Below, piece after piece: positions 25,048 to 33,283 of a stretch of DNA of 64,000 bases (the first letter of the stretch is position 1; each line of letters opens with the position of its first letter). The position numbers and the translations under genes were made by a program. The DNA is from Trichocoleus desertorum NBK24 (GTDB lineage: Bacteria > Cyanobacteriota > Cyanobacteriia > FACHB-46): contig NZ_CP116619.1 of assembly GCF_030409055.1 (NCBI RefSeq), forward strand, positions 4,007,628-4,071,627. The letters are read 5' to 3'. Under the pieces are notes generated by a model. It made no database searches, was not told the origin of the DNA, and saw only the letters and a program-made list of their open reading frames with translations.

Positions 25048-26238
25048 TTGGATTCTGGACGTTTTGACCCCATTAACTCAACTGGCCATCAGAGTAAAGG
25101 ATTTGCCTCGGTTGCAGCGGTAGACAATGCCAGCATCGGAACGGTGTTCGATCGCGCCATGATGCAACGCTGCTTAGAACTCGCTCGCCGTGCCTTAGGC
25201 CGAACCGCACCCAATCCTTTAGTGGGGGCTGTCATCGTCAAAGATGGTGAGATTATTGGCGAAGGGTTTCACCCGAAAGCAGGACAACCCCACGCTGAAG
25301 TATTTGCCCTTCGAGAAGCAGGCGATCGCGCCCAAGGAGCCACCCTTTATGTCAACCTAGAGCCTTGCAACCATCACGGGCGAACTCCTCCTTGCTCCGA
25401 AGCAGTGGTGACAGCGGGTCTCGCTAAAGTGGTGGTAGGGATGGTAGACCCCAACCCCAAAGTGGCAGGAAGTGGCATTGCCCGACTCCAAGGCGCAGGC
25501 ATCGAAGTGGTGACAGAGGTAGAAGAAGCGGCTTGCCAGGAATTAAACGAAGCTTTTGTGCATCGGATTCTTTACCATCGACCCTTTGGCATTTTCAAAT
25601 ATGCCATGACTTTAGACGGCAAAATTGCTACCAATAGTGGGCACAGTGCCTGGATTACGGGGCAAGCAGCCAGGGCAGAAGTGTTTCAACTGCGAGCCGC
25701 TTGTGATGCTGTGATCGTTGGTGGCAATACTGTACGGCTCGACAATCCACTGCTCACCAGCCGTCAAGTTGATGGCCCTCATCCGTTGCGGGTCGTGATG
25801 AGCCGCACCCTAAATTTGCCAGAGCAAGCTCATCTGTGGCAAACCACAGCCGCACCTACTCTGGTGATCACAGAGCCAGGAGTGAAGCCTGAGTTCCAAG
25901 CATTGCTAAGACAACTCGGAGTAGAGGTGGTAGAGTTGTCCCCGCTTACCCCTGCCCAAGTTATGACCCACCTTTACGATCGCGGCTTTTTGTCGGTGTT
26001 GTGGGAATGTGGCGGCACCTTGGCTGCTCAAGCGATCGCAGAGGGGACGGTGCAAAAAGTCTTAGCCTTTATCGCCCCCAAAATTGTCGGTGGCAGCACA
26101 GCCCCTTCCCCGGTGGGCGACCTAGGCTTCCTCACCATGCCTGAAGCCTTGCCTTTAGAAAAACTGCGCTGGCGATCGGTAGGGCCAGATCTATTAATAG
26201 AGGGGTATCTACCCCAAAGCATTGCCAAGGCTCGCTAG
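25048..26238 (+). CDS. ribD: Bifunctional riboflavin biosynthesis protein RibD
   Basis: Two-domain enzyme carrying out the second and third steps of riboflavin synthesis: deamination of the pyrimidine, then reduction of the ribosyl group. The zinc-dependent deaminase motif is H82-A83-E84 in PHAEVFAL with C107 and C116 in PCNHHGRTPPC. The reductase domain begins about residue 185 (FGIFKYAMTLDGKIATNSGHS). The start is a TTG at 25048 with GGAGG 5 bases before it, giving 396 residues. The 37-residue N-terminal extension is polar and variable in cyanobacteria, and an internal ATG (25159) before MQRCLELARRALGRTAPN is the alternative. Confidence 0.93.
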   Translation: MDSGRFDPINSTGHQSKGFASVAAVDNASIGTVFDRAMMQRCLELARRALGRTAPNPLVGAVIVKDGEIIGEGFHPKAGQPHAEVFALREAGDRAQGATLYVNLEPCNHHGRTPPCSEAVVTAGLAKVVVGMVDPNPKVAGSGIARLQGAGIEVVTEVEEAACQELNEAFVHRILYHRPFGIFKYAMTLDGKIATNSGHSAWITGQAARAEVFQLRAACDAVIVGGNTVRLDNPLLTSRQVDGPHPLRVVMSRTLNLPEQAHLWQTTAAPTLVITEPGVKPEFQALLRQLGVEVVELSPLTPAQVMTHLYDRGFLSVLWECGGTLAAQAIAEGTVQKVLAFIAPKIVGGSTAPSPVGDLGFLTMPEALPLEKLRWRSVGPDLLIEGYLPQSIAKAR

Positions 26239-26449
26239 AAGCGGTAGAGGAAGCGATCGCGCTGGCCCTGCATCCTGGCCCTGAATCTGTATTGCAAATG
26301 TCAAAAACCCATGACCAAGTATGGGAGCTTAAAACAGGTTTAAACTTCAGCAATATCTGCTATATTCGCGCTAACTCAATTCAGCAACGGTGCTTTCAAA
26401 CAGGCTCGAATTCCGGATTTACCAATGAATCCAGGTAGGAAATAAAGAT

Positions 26450-27124
26450 ATGTTGGAAATCACGGTTTTGAGCTTATTCGTTGGCAGCTTGGGGGCTCAA
26501 GCAACCCTCTTAGGGAATTGGTTGCGCTGGCAGCAGGTAATTTTGGGGCAGCAAAGTGAGGAGGAAGAAATTTTGACCCGCTACGAGACGAAAGAAGATA
26601 TTGCCAAAACGGGCCACGGGAATACCACTGCTCCACGCCAAACCGCTAATGGCCAAATTGCAAATGGTCAAGCTGCAAATGGTCAAACCGTTAATGTAGC
26701 CGCCAAGGAAGCTCAGCGCGACCCACGCTTAATGGGTTGGGAATTCAAAATTGTCCGGGCGAGTCGGGATTTGTTTCGTGACCCAGCCGTATTTCAGCGC
26801 ATGTGCCAGGAAGAATCGGACGCAGGCTGGATCATGCTAGAGAAACTGGACGATCGCCGAGTCCGCTTCAAGCGCCCGATCGCCATGCGAGAAATCATCA
26901 AGGGTGATTACCTCAACTACGACCCCTACCGCTGTCACTATGGCCCCACCCATAACTCGGTGACTTGGCTCAGTGCGATCGCGGCTTTAGTCGCAATTTT
27001 GCTGCCTGCCTACTTGGGCTACACCCTGGTTTCTATGCGCTTTACTAAAACTCCTGCCAAGCCTGCTGCCACGGCTGTTCCGGGCATACAAGCGCTGCCT
27101 TCGGATCTGTTATCTAAGCCTTAG
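26450..27124 (+). CDS. Conserved cyanobacterial membrane protein of unknown function
   Basis: Encodes 224 residues: an N-terminal hydrophobic helix (about 1-22), a polar linker containing a tandem repeat of Ala-Asn-Gly-Gln units (about residues 66-80), then a soluble module (WEFKIVRASRDLFRDP and CQEESDAGWIMLEKL, about 99-130) and a second hydrophobic helix (about 168-193) followed by a Pro/Ala tail. The soluble module recurs in cyanobacterial hypothetical proteins, where a small conserved domain faces the cytosol. AGGA precedes the ATG by 9 bases. No function known. Confidence 0.65.
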   Translation: MLEITVLSLFVGSLGAQATLLGNWLRWQQVILGQQSEEEEILTRYETKEDIAKTGHGNTTAPRQTANGQIANGQAANGQTVNVAAKEAQRDPRLMGWEFKIVRASRDLFRDPAVFQRMCQEESDAGWIMLEKLDDRRVRFKRPIAMREIIKGDYLNYDPYRCHYGPTHNSVTWLSAIAALVAILLPAYLGYTLVSMRFTKTPAKPAATAVPGIQALPSDLLSKP

Positions 27125-27155
27125 GGTGGAGACCGGAGGTAGGAATAGTGAAACG

Positions 27156-27884
27156 CTACAAAATCTGAGCCAAAAACTGACGAGTGCGCTCCTCGCGGGG
27201 ATTCTGGAAAAACTCGGTGGGGGTTCCCGACTCGATCAAGGTGCCGCCATCCATCAAGATGATGCGATCGGCGACTTCCCGCGCAAACCCTACCTCGTGG
27301 CTGACCACCACCATCGTCATTCCAGACTCAGCCAGCGATCGCATGACATCCAGCACTTCGCGCACCATTTCGGGGTCGAGGGCAGAGGTGGGTTCATCAA
27401 ACAGCATGATTTTGGGTTGCATCGCTAGGGCACGGGCGATCGCGACTCGTTGCTGCTGCCCACCTGAGAGTTGACCCGGATACTTATGGGCTTGCTCTAA
27501 AATGCCGACTCGCTCCAGTAGCTGCATCGCTACATCTTCGGCTTGGGTTTTGGGCCACTTCCGCACCCATTTTGGGGCTAGCGTAATATTCTGTACCACA
27601 GTCAGATGCGGAAACAGGTTGAACTGTTGAAACACCATCCCCACTTCCTGCCGAATCGTTTCGATGTTCCGCAGATCGTGGGATAGCTCAATCCCATCTA
27701 TTTCAATCCGACCCTTCTGATACTCTTCTAGTGCATTAAAGGTGCGGATAAAGGTAGATTTGCCAGAGCCAGAAGGCCCCATAATGACGACAACTTCCCC
27801 ACGCTCCACAGTCAGGCTCGCGCCCCGCAAGACATGAAACTTGCCGTACCACTTGTGTACCTCTTCCGCCACAATCATGCTCAT
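27156..27884 (-). CDS. aapP: Polar amino-acid ABC transporter ATP-binding protein (AapP/GlnQ/BgtA type)
   Basis: ATPase of 242 residues energising amino-acid uptake. Walker [11 protein letters not shown]-loop [12 protein letters not shown], signature [15 protein letters not shown], Walker [13 protein letters not shown] and the VVVSHE switch are all complete. It is very close in pattern to GlnQ/HisP/AapP. The matching binding protein and permeases lie 3 kb away (30911-34315, same strand). In Anabaena the equivalent ATPase, BgtA, serves more than one transporter, so physical separation need not abolish function. Confidence 0.92.
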   Translation of the reverse strand: MSMIVAEEVHKWYGKFHVLRGASLTVERGEVVVIMGPSGSGKSTFIRTFNALEEYQKGRIEIDGIELSHDLRNIETIRQEVGMVFQQFNLFPHLTVVQNITLAPKWVRKWPKTQAEDVAMQLLERVGILEQAHKYPGQLSGGQQQRVAIARALAMQPKIMLFDEPTSALDPEMVREVLDVMRSLAESGMTMVVVSHEVGFAREVADRIILMDGGTLIESGTPTEFFQNPREERTRQFLAQIL

Positions 27885-28009
27885 CGCTTCTCAGCCAGCC
27901 CCCATATTCCTAAGTGATGCCCTTACAACTCAACTACCAAAACAGTTATAAACTTCTCTTGTACTTCTGATTCGTGCCTAAGTCAGCGTAAATCCTAACG
28001 TAACGAACA

Positions 28010-28351
28010 TTAAGTCCCTAATTGTCTTATCCGTTGCAATGCTTCTGCTGTTGGATATCGTCCAATATCACGCAATGCTTGTCGCTCCAGCAAGCGCTCA
28101 ACACTATTGAACTCCAGAATTCGGGCTGTCACCTGACCGATATTATCTAGAGGGACGATCGTAAATCCATCAGAATCATCTAAGGCAAAGTGTTCAGCCC
28201 AAAAATTATGACGTGGGTTAAAGAACCGACTGAAAACACCACTATCTATTGGCAGGACGATGGAGCCAATGTCACTGCCTTTATTTCGGTTACAAGTCAT
28301 GCAAGCATACGCTAAGTGGCGAAGCTCTGCACTAATATAAGTCGTACTCAA
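28010..28351 (-). CDS. HNH endonuclease remnant with internal deletion
   Basis: Frame of 113 codons opening at TTG. The beginning STTYISAELR is the usual N terminus of a common cyanobacterial HNH protein, and the rest (LAYACMTCNRNKGSDIGS, FFNPRHNFWAEHF, VTARILEFN) is its C-terminal half. The roughly 40-50 residues that should lie between, with the first Cys pair and the Asp-His-Ile catalytic core, are missing, while the frame is kept. A functional nuclease is therefore unlikely. The preceding small gene ends 5 bases upstream, the normal arrangement for this pair. Confidence 0.7.
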   Translation of the reverse strand: MSTTYISAELRHLAYACMTCNRNKGSDIGSIVLPIDSGVFSRFFNPRHNFWAEHFALDDSDGFTIVPLDNIGQVTARILEFNSVERLLERQALRDIGRYPTAEALQRIRQLGT

Positions 28352-28356
28352 GGCTT

Positions 28357-28596
28357 TTAGATAGAGAGATACTTACGGGCACGGGCTTTAGCAAGACGCA
28401 TTAAATGCTCCAGTTGCATGTAATGCTCTAACTCAGAACGCTCATCTGGTGCAAGTTCAGTTGTCTTTTTTCGACGAATCAGATCGACAACCCGCTGTTT
28501 TGTTGCTTCTGAAGGGCGGAACGAAACGACATTATCCGGAGTGGTGCCCGCCGCAATAAAATCGATGACTTCTTCGTAGGCTCGTAATAAGGTCAT
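28357..28596 (-). CDS. Small helical protein paired with HNH endonuclease
   Basis: Encodes 79 residues: EVIDFIAAGTTPDNVVSFRPSE, then VVDLIRRKKTTELAPDE and EHLMRLAKARARKYL. In cyanobacteria I recall this small all-helical protein being encoded directly before an HNH endonuclease, with a similar few-base spacing. The pair looks like a two-gene module, possibly toxin-antitoxin-like, but that is inference. The start ATG at 28596 has no strong ribosome site. The frame appears intact although its partner is internally deleted. Confidence 0.7.
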   Translation of the reverse strand: MTLLRAYEEVIDFIAAGTTPDNVVSFRPSEATKQRVVDLIRRKKTTELAPDERSELEHYMQLEHLMRLAKARARKYLSI

Positions 28597-28854
28597 AGAT
28601 ATCTAAGTTTTTAGAATTGCGAGAAAAAACTGAGCTAGGGCTGAAACATTTAAGTTGTAAGTTTAGCGATCGCTCTAAGCCTATGTATCTTCTCGATCCT
28701 AGTCCACAATCCCTTATCCCTTGCTGAAGTGCGATCGCCTCTGGAGTACTAATCTCTAAAACCTCAGACTTTCAGAAAGCACGAAAACTTGTCAGTAGAT
28801 TTAGCTTATTTCGCCTGAGGGGGCGATCGCTCCCATCAAGGAACTTGCCCTAGT

Positions 28855-29169
28855 TTACTCCTTAGACTCCATAGCGATGTAGCGAATTGAAAGTGGAGTA
28901 GTTTTTGAGAAAAGCCAAAGTCCAAAGCTTATAAAAGGGGCAAAGAATACTGTAAAAATCATACTCATGAATAGACCTATAAATGGCGAGGCAATTAGGC
29001 CAGATACGCCAGTCAAGGGTTGATCGTTCCACATTAGAGTCGAGGAGCCAAATAGGCTAAGTATTCCTGAAAAAATACAAAACGGAGTTATAGAGAAGAA
29101 TATTCCAAATGTTACAAGTCTGAGGGCCGTATCAAGGGTCATTCGCTTCACTCGAATCTTGCGTCTCAT
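28855..29169 (-). CDS. Small membrane protein of unknown function
   Basis: Encodes 104 residues: a basic N terminus (RRKIRVKR), then hydrophobic helices at about 15-42, 52-78 and 75-90 with a short charged C terminus. I do not recognise the family. Composition is AT-rich compared with neighbours, consistent with accessory DNA between the amino-acid transporter genes. Confidence 0.5.
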   Translation of the reverse strand: MRRKIRVKRMTLDTALRLVTFGIFFSITPFCIFSGILSLFGSSTLMWNDQPLTGVSGLIASPFIGLFMSMIFTVFFAPFISFGLWLFSKTTPLSIRYIAMESKE

Positions 29170-29534
29170 TATTTGTTTCCTAGTGTCAACAGACTATTGC
29201 TTAGTACGAGAAATAGCGATCTAAAGCACATGTTTCTATTACAAGGCTGTTCCAAGAGGAAACAGCGGTGCTATCTCTACCCGCTTATCAGTCTGTGCCT
29301 ACACTATTTCTCTCTTTAGCAATAATTTGTTACCCTGCTCGGTCATTACTAAAATGCGGTCAGTAATTAAACCGAGCTTGTATTAGCTAGTACAGCGAAA
29401 TTAGCTTTGTCCTGCTCAGCACTACCTTTTAGACTAGTTCAATAGATTGATGCAGGCTTTTCAGAAGCACGCGAACATAGTCACTAGTTCAGTCTTAACA
29501 ATTTTCAACAATTTACCAAAACAAACTTAGACCT
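29170..29534. other. 365-bp intergenic region with a two-part hairpin
   Basis: Divergent gap. It contains an inverted repeat: GCTCGGT (29337-29343) with ACCGAGC (29371-29377) outside, and ATTACT (29345-29350) with AGTAAT (29362-29367) inside. The structure could act in the leader of the plus-strand gene at 29535 or as a DNA-binding site. No other feature is recognised. Confidence 0.5.
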
Positions 29535-29747
29535 ATGAGTACTCAAGCCAAGCAACGAAATACCAGCCGCATCGATAAAACCAAAGCTTACGACGGAGCC
29601 GACGGTCCCAAGGTTACCAAACCTGCTGAGAATGTGATGACCAAAGAGACCGAGCCTTCTTGGGCCTTTGGTTTAGGGGTTGGCGTTGTCTTTTTAGCCA
29701 TAAACTTCTTCGTCGCAGCCATTTACTTCGGCATCATCAATCCTTAG
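29535..29747 (+). CDS. Small single-pass membrane protein
   Basis: Encodes 70 residues: a polar, charged N terminus of about 42 residues and one C-terminal hydrophobic helix (about 44-67, FGLGVGVVFLAINFF). It lacks the ExxNGRxAM motif of high-light-inducible proteins. The layout resembles small thylakoid or photosystem-associated proteins, but no family is assigned. It is the only plus-strand gene between 27,125 and 40,190. Confidence 0.55.
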   Translation: MSTQAKQRNTSRIDKTKAYDGADGPKVTKPAENVMTKETEPSWAFGLGVGVVFLAINFFVAAIYFGIINP

Positions 29748-29756
29748 GTTCTTCTA

Positions 29757-29789
29757 TAGCCGACGCCTAGAGCAGCATCTGGGTGTCGG
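29757..29789 (+). repeat. 33-bp copy of the 3' end of the AapM gene, inverted
   Basis: This stretch matches 30927-30959 on the opposite strand at 31 of 33 positions; both plus-strand copies are followed by CTAGCGATCG or close to it. The sequence is also nearly palindromic (GCCGACGCC against GGTGTCGGC) and may terminate the small plus-strand gene. Confidence 0.7.
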
Positions 29790-29808
29790 CTAGCGATCGC
29801 CCTTGAGA

Positions 29809-29861
29809 ATTTAATCTGCTTACTGTTCTATCTAGCTAGTAGAACAGTAAGCAGATTAAAT
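29809..29861. terminator. 22-bp perfect inverted repeat with 9-base loop
   Basis: Positions 29809-29830 are the exact reverse complement of 29840-29861, with loop TCTAGCTAG. Located between the convergent small gene and the hydrolase gene, it probably acts as a bidirectional terminator. The stem is AT-rich (ATTTAATCTGC start), unlike the G/C palindromes elsewhere in the window. Confidence 0.65.
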
Positions 29862-29885
29862 GAGGGCAGGATTGAGTCGCCTAGA

Positions 29886-30869
29886 CTACTTGCATTCAAA
29901 AGCCGCCACTAACGGATTCGGAGATCCTAGGAATTGATGTAGGGCAGTTACAGCAACGGGTTGAGAACGGACGTGAGCATCAATAAAGAAACCAATCGCT
30001 TCTGCTGCAAGCTCTCGGAGTTGTTCCTCCGGTTGAGTAGCGGGAAAATCTACAAGGGGCTGGCTTGTAGTGGTATCCAAGGGAGACGCTATAGAGAAAT
30101 GGTTTGCCCCCTCTAGCAGCAGGAGATAGCTATCTCTTCTTTCACCTGCGATCGCGATTTGGAAAGTCTGCTGAACCGGAGTTGTTGCCTGTTCCCAAGT
30201 CACACCATAGCGATCGCTGCTATTCGCAATCACGCCATCACAAGTACCTCCGATTAGCAAGAGCGGCAAAGCATCTGGCAGAGGTAAGATTGTGCCCGGT
30301 GAAAACCCTAGTTGCACCGCCCCTGCCGTATGCGCTCCATAGGCAAAAGCAGCCACAACCTGAGGAAAAAACTTCGGATTTGCGCTTTCAATAGCGACTC
30401 TTCCTCCAGCCGAATGTCCTCCCAAAATCACCCGTTCTAAATCCAGGGAGCCAGCCAACAATCCTTCACACTGTAAACGCTCCAATGCGGCTAGCAGCGT
30501 AGGCAAGGCAGAGGCAGTGGGGCCAGAACCATAGGTGTTTGGAGCTAACTTTTTAATATCTACTCCTGGAGTCAAACCTACAATTCCAGGAAGATTTTCG
30601 GCGACCCAAGCAAACATAACGACGACTAATCCCCGTTCGGCCAACTTAACTGCTAGCCACTGATACAGCTCAGGCCCACAATTAATACCATTGAAAAAAA
30701 TCACGACCGGAAAAGGAGGCCGTTGGGTCTCAGCAGCAACAATCTCTAGATTCGTTTCCTGGTTGCTGTCTGACAGTTGAGCTGGATAGAAAACTTTCAG
30801 GTGAATGGTGTCATAGGGGGACGAAGCCTCTGTAACCTTGGCAGCTTGGAAAAGTGCTTGGACGTTCAT
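29886..30869 (-). CDS. Alpha/beta hydrolase, chlorophyllase/PAF-acetylhydrolase-like
   Basis: Encodes 327 residues. It has the alpha/beta-hydrolase core with the nucleophile elbow GGHSAGG (about residues 150-156), an oxyanion-hole region FPVVIFFNGINCG and the catalytic His in GANHFSI (about 256-262). The acid is probably the Asp in GGTCDGVI. No signal peptide is present. The overall pattern is like chlorophyllase or dienelactone hydrolase-type esterases; substrate unknown. It sits between the permease and ATPase genes of the amino-acid transporter. Confidence 0.75.
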   Translation of the reverse strand: MNVQALFQAAKVTEASSPYDTIHLKVFYPAQLSDSNQETNLEIVAAETQRPPFPVVIFFNGINCGPELYQWLAVKLAERGLVVVMFAWVAENLPGIVGLTPGVDIKKLAPNTYGSGPTASALPTLLAALERLQCEGLLAGSLDLERVILGGHSAGGRVAIESANPKFFPQVVAAFAYGAHTAGAVQLGFSPGTILPLPDALPLLLIGGTCDGVIANSSDRYGVTWEQATTPVQQTFQIAIAGERRDSYLLLLEGANHFSIASPLDTTTSQPLVDFPATQPEEQLRELAAEAIGFFIDAHVRSQPVAVTALHQFLGSPNPLVAAFECK

Positions 30870-30910
30870 ATCACTACAACTTCAGTTACTGATCTGCCTG
30901 AATTACTGAT

Positions 30911-32110
30911 CTACCTGCGTTTTTGACCGACACCCAGATGTCGCTCTAGGCGTCGGCTAGCGATCGACATAGAATAGCAAAACACCCAATAGATTAGCCC
31001 TACAAAGAGATACACCTCAGCGTATCGCCCTAAAAACTGCGGTTGAGCCAAAACCGATCGCGCAATTCCGGTGAGTTCCACCAGGGCAAAGATTGAGAGT
31101 AGCGAGGTGTCTTTAAAGAGAGAAATAAACTGACCAACGATCGCGGGAATCACCACTCGTAAGGCTTGCGGTAACACAATCAGCCACAACACCCATAGAG
31201 GGTTGAGTCCCAAAGCACGAGCTGCTTCGCTTTGGCCCCTGGGTACAGCTTGCAGACCTGCCCGGACATTTTCTGCTAGGTAAGCCGCGTTAAAGAGCAC
31301 TAGTCCGGCGATCGCTCGCAACAATCGGTCTAGCCGTAACTCGACAGGCAGGATCAGCGGCAACATTACCTGAGCTAGAAACAGAATACCGATTAGGGGT
31401 AGACCGCGCACGATTTCCACAAACAGAGTGCAAAACCAGCGCACCACAGGTAAATTACTCTGCCGCCCTAGTGCTAGCAACACACTAAAGGGAAAAGCCA
31501 GCACAATACTGGTGGTTGCCAGCAACATCGTCAGCAACAGACCGTTCCAGAGATTTGTACTGACAGATCTGAGCCCTAGCCCGCCGCCAATTAGCCACAG
31601 CAGAATAGGAAAAGCACCTAGCCAAGCCCAAACTAGCTGAGGTTTCAGTAGAGTTGCAAAGCGTTTTCCTAAGCCAAAGCTGCCAAATAAGAGCAGGGCG
31701 ATCGCGCCTAACCAAAGACGGGGTGGTAGTGGCAAGGGCAACAGGATAGCCACTCCTAAGGCGATCGCTGTAACGATGCTGACTCCTCGCTTAAACCAAG
31801 GCGATCGCGGGGGGGCCAAGCTACCCCAAGAGAGTCCTGCTAAACCAACGACAGCCCCCAACACCAGCCAGATTCGCCAAGCCAAGTTGGGGGGATAGCG
31901 ACCTATGAAGAATAGGCGTAAGTTGGTTTGCACCACCGTCCACTGAGCTTGCGTAAACACCCATCCCAGAACCGCTTGCAACAGTTGAAAGAGTAGCCAC
32001 AGACAAACCAGCGTTAGCAGGCTGTTGTACCAAGTGTTGAATAAATTGCGGCGTAGCCAGTGCCACGGGGTAATAGATAAAGCGGGTGGGGGAGCGTCAT
32101 CTAGGGTCAT
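30911..32110 (-). CDS. aapM: Amino-acid ABC transporter permease (AapM / NatH type)
   Basis: Inner-membrane permease of the HAAT/PAAT family, 399 residues, with about eight hydrophobic segments. The long N-terminal membrane extension before the conserved core is typical of AapM. The EAA-type loop appears as SEAARALGLNPLWVLWLIVLPQALRVVIPA-like sequence near residues 295-325. The C terminus (SRRLERHLGVGQ) is encoded by a 33-bp stretch that has an inverted near-copy at 29757-29789. The start lies 8 bases after the AapQ stop. Confidence 0.9.
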   Translation of the reverse strand: MTLDDAPPPALSITPWHWLRRNLFNTWYNSLLTLVCLWLLFQLLQAVLGWVFTQAQWTVVQTNLRLFFIGRYPPNLAWRIWLVLGAVVGLAGLSWGSLAPPRSPWFKRGVSIVTAIALGVAILLPLPLPPRLWLGAIALLLFGSFGLGKRFATLLKPQLVWAWLGAFPILLWLIGGGLGLRSVSTNLWNGLLLTMLLATTSIVLAFPFSVLLALGRQSNLPVVRWFCTLFVEIVRGLPLIGILFLAQVMLPLILPVELRLDRLLRAIAGLVLFNAAYLAENVRAGLQAVPRGQSEAARALGLNPLWVLWLIVLPQALRVVIPAIVGQFISLFKDTSLLSIFALVELTGIARSVLAQPQFLGRYAEVYLFVGLIYWVFCYSMSIASRRLERHLGVGQKRR

Positions 32111-32118
32111 AGTTTTGT

Positions 32119-33276
32119 TTAGCGCTCCACCAACTGCACCGTGCGGTTATACCAATTGATCAGACTAGAAATTACCAAGCTGATCGATAGATAAGTGACT
32201 GAAATTAACACCATGACTTCTACCGCTCGGCCTGTCTGGTTATAGGTGGTAGAGGCCACCGCGTACAGGTCAGGATAGCCAATCGCGATCGCCAAGCTAG
32301 AATTCTTAGCGAGATTGAGGTATTGGTTGCCTAAGGAAGGCACGATCGATCGCAGGGCTTGCGGAAAAATCACCAGACGCAGAATATAGCCAGGTCTCAG
32401 ACCCAACGCCCGAGCTGCTTCCCATTGGCCCTGTGCCACCGACTGCACCCCACCCCGGACAATCTCAGCGATAAAGGTGGCGGTGTATAAACTCAAGCCC
32501 ACCAACAAAGCGCTAAACTCTGGCGAGAGTTGTAAACCATCTGCAATGTCTCTACCAACAATCCGGGGCGCATCCCAACACAGAAGTTCAGTTTCGGTCA
32601 CAGCCAGGGCGATCGCGACAGTTAAAGCGAGGGTGAACAGTTTCGGCAGTAAGGGCAAAGCGGGAGCGGCGGCTCTACTATCCCACCAATGCCAAGCCCA
32701 AACCAAAACTAAGTTAGCTCCTAACATCAAGAGCCAGATATTTGTATCACGGGTGGTGTGAAACCAGGGCAACGCCACCGTTTGCTGCGTTAAATAGATG
32801 GGTCCTGGCAACTGAATATGAGCAGGTAGACGCGGAAAACCAAGAAAAACTGCAAAGTACCAAAAAAACAGTTGCAAAAGCAAAGGCGTGTTGCGTAGCG
32901 TTTCCACATACACCAAAGCGATTTGCCGCACTAGCCAGTTGTCCGAGAGACGCGCGATGCCAGCGGTCACTCCCACAACGGTTGCCAAGACAATGCCAAA
33001 AACGGTGACCCGTAAAGAATTTACCAGCCCAACTTGTAACGCTCGTGCGTAGTTATCCGAAGGGAGATAGGAAATGGGAGTTTCGCCAATGTCAAAGGCG
33101 GCTTGCGAGTTGAGAAAGCCGAAGCCAAATTGAATTCCCAACTGTTGTAAGTTGCGGCTGAGATTGCTCCAGAAAATGGCGATCGCGATCGCAGTCAGTA
33201 GCACAACTAGCACCTGCCCGACGACCCACCAAAACCGCACGTCTCGCCAGAGGGGAATAGAACCCTGTGTTTTCAT
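32119..33276 (-). CDS. aapQ: Amino-acid ABC transporter permease (AapQ / NatG type)
   Basis: Partner permease of 385 residues with eight or so hydrophobic segments. An AapQ-type periplasmic insert is present, and the EAA loop reads QWEAARALGLRPGYILRLVIFPQALRSIVPSL in the C-terminal third. It forms the transmembrane heterodimer with AapM. The start ATG lies 7 bases after the binding-protein stop, so all three genes form one operon. Confidence 0.9.
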   Translation of the reverse strand: MKTQGSIPLWRDVRFWWVVGQVLVVLLTAIAIAIFWSNLSRNLQQLGIQFGFGFLNSQAAFDIGETPISYLPSDNYARALQVGLVNSLRVTVFGIVLATVVGVTAGIARLSDNWLVRQIALVYVETLRNTPLLLQLFFWYFAVFLGFPRLPAHIQLPGPIYLTQQTVALPWFHTTRDTNIWLLMLGANLVLVWAWHWWDSRAAAPALPLLPKLFTLALTVAIALAVTETELLCWDAPRIVGRDIADGLQLSPEFSALLVGLSLYTATFIAEIVRGGVQSVAQGQWEAARALGLRPGYILRLVIFPQALRSIVPSLGNQYLNLAKNSSLAIAIGYPDLYAVASTTYNQTGRAVEVMVLISVTYLSISLVISSLINWYNRTVQLVER

Positions 33277-33283
33277 CGATTGC

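Noticed and set aside
27156-27474. Plus-strand frames over the AapP gene
   Set aside because: Codon-level shadows of a clearly conserved minus-strand ATPase.
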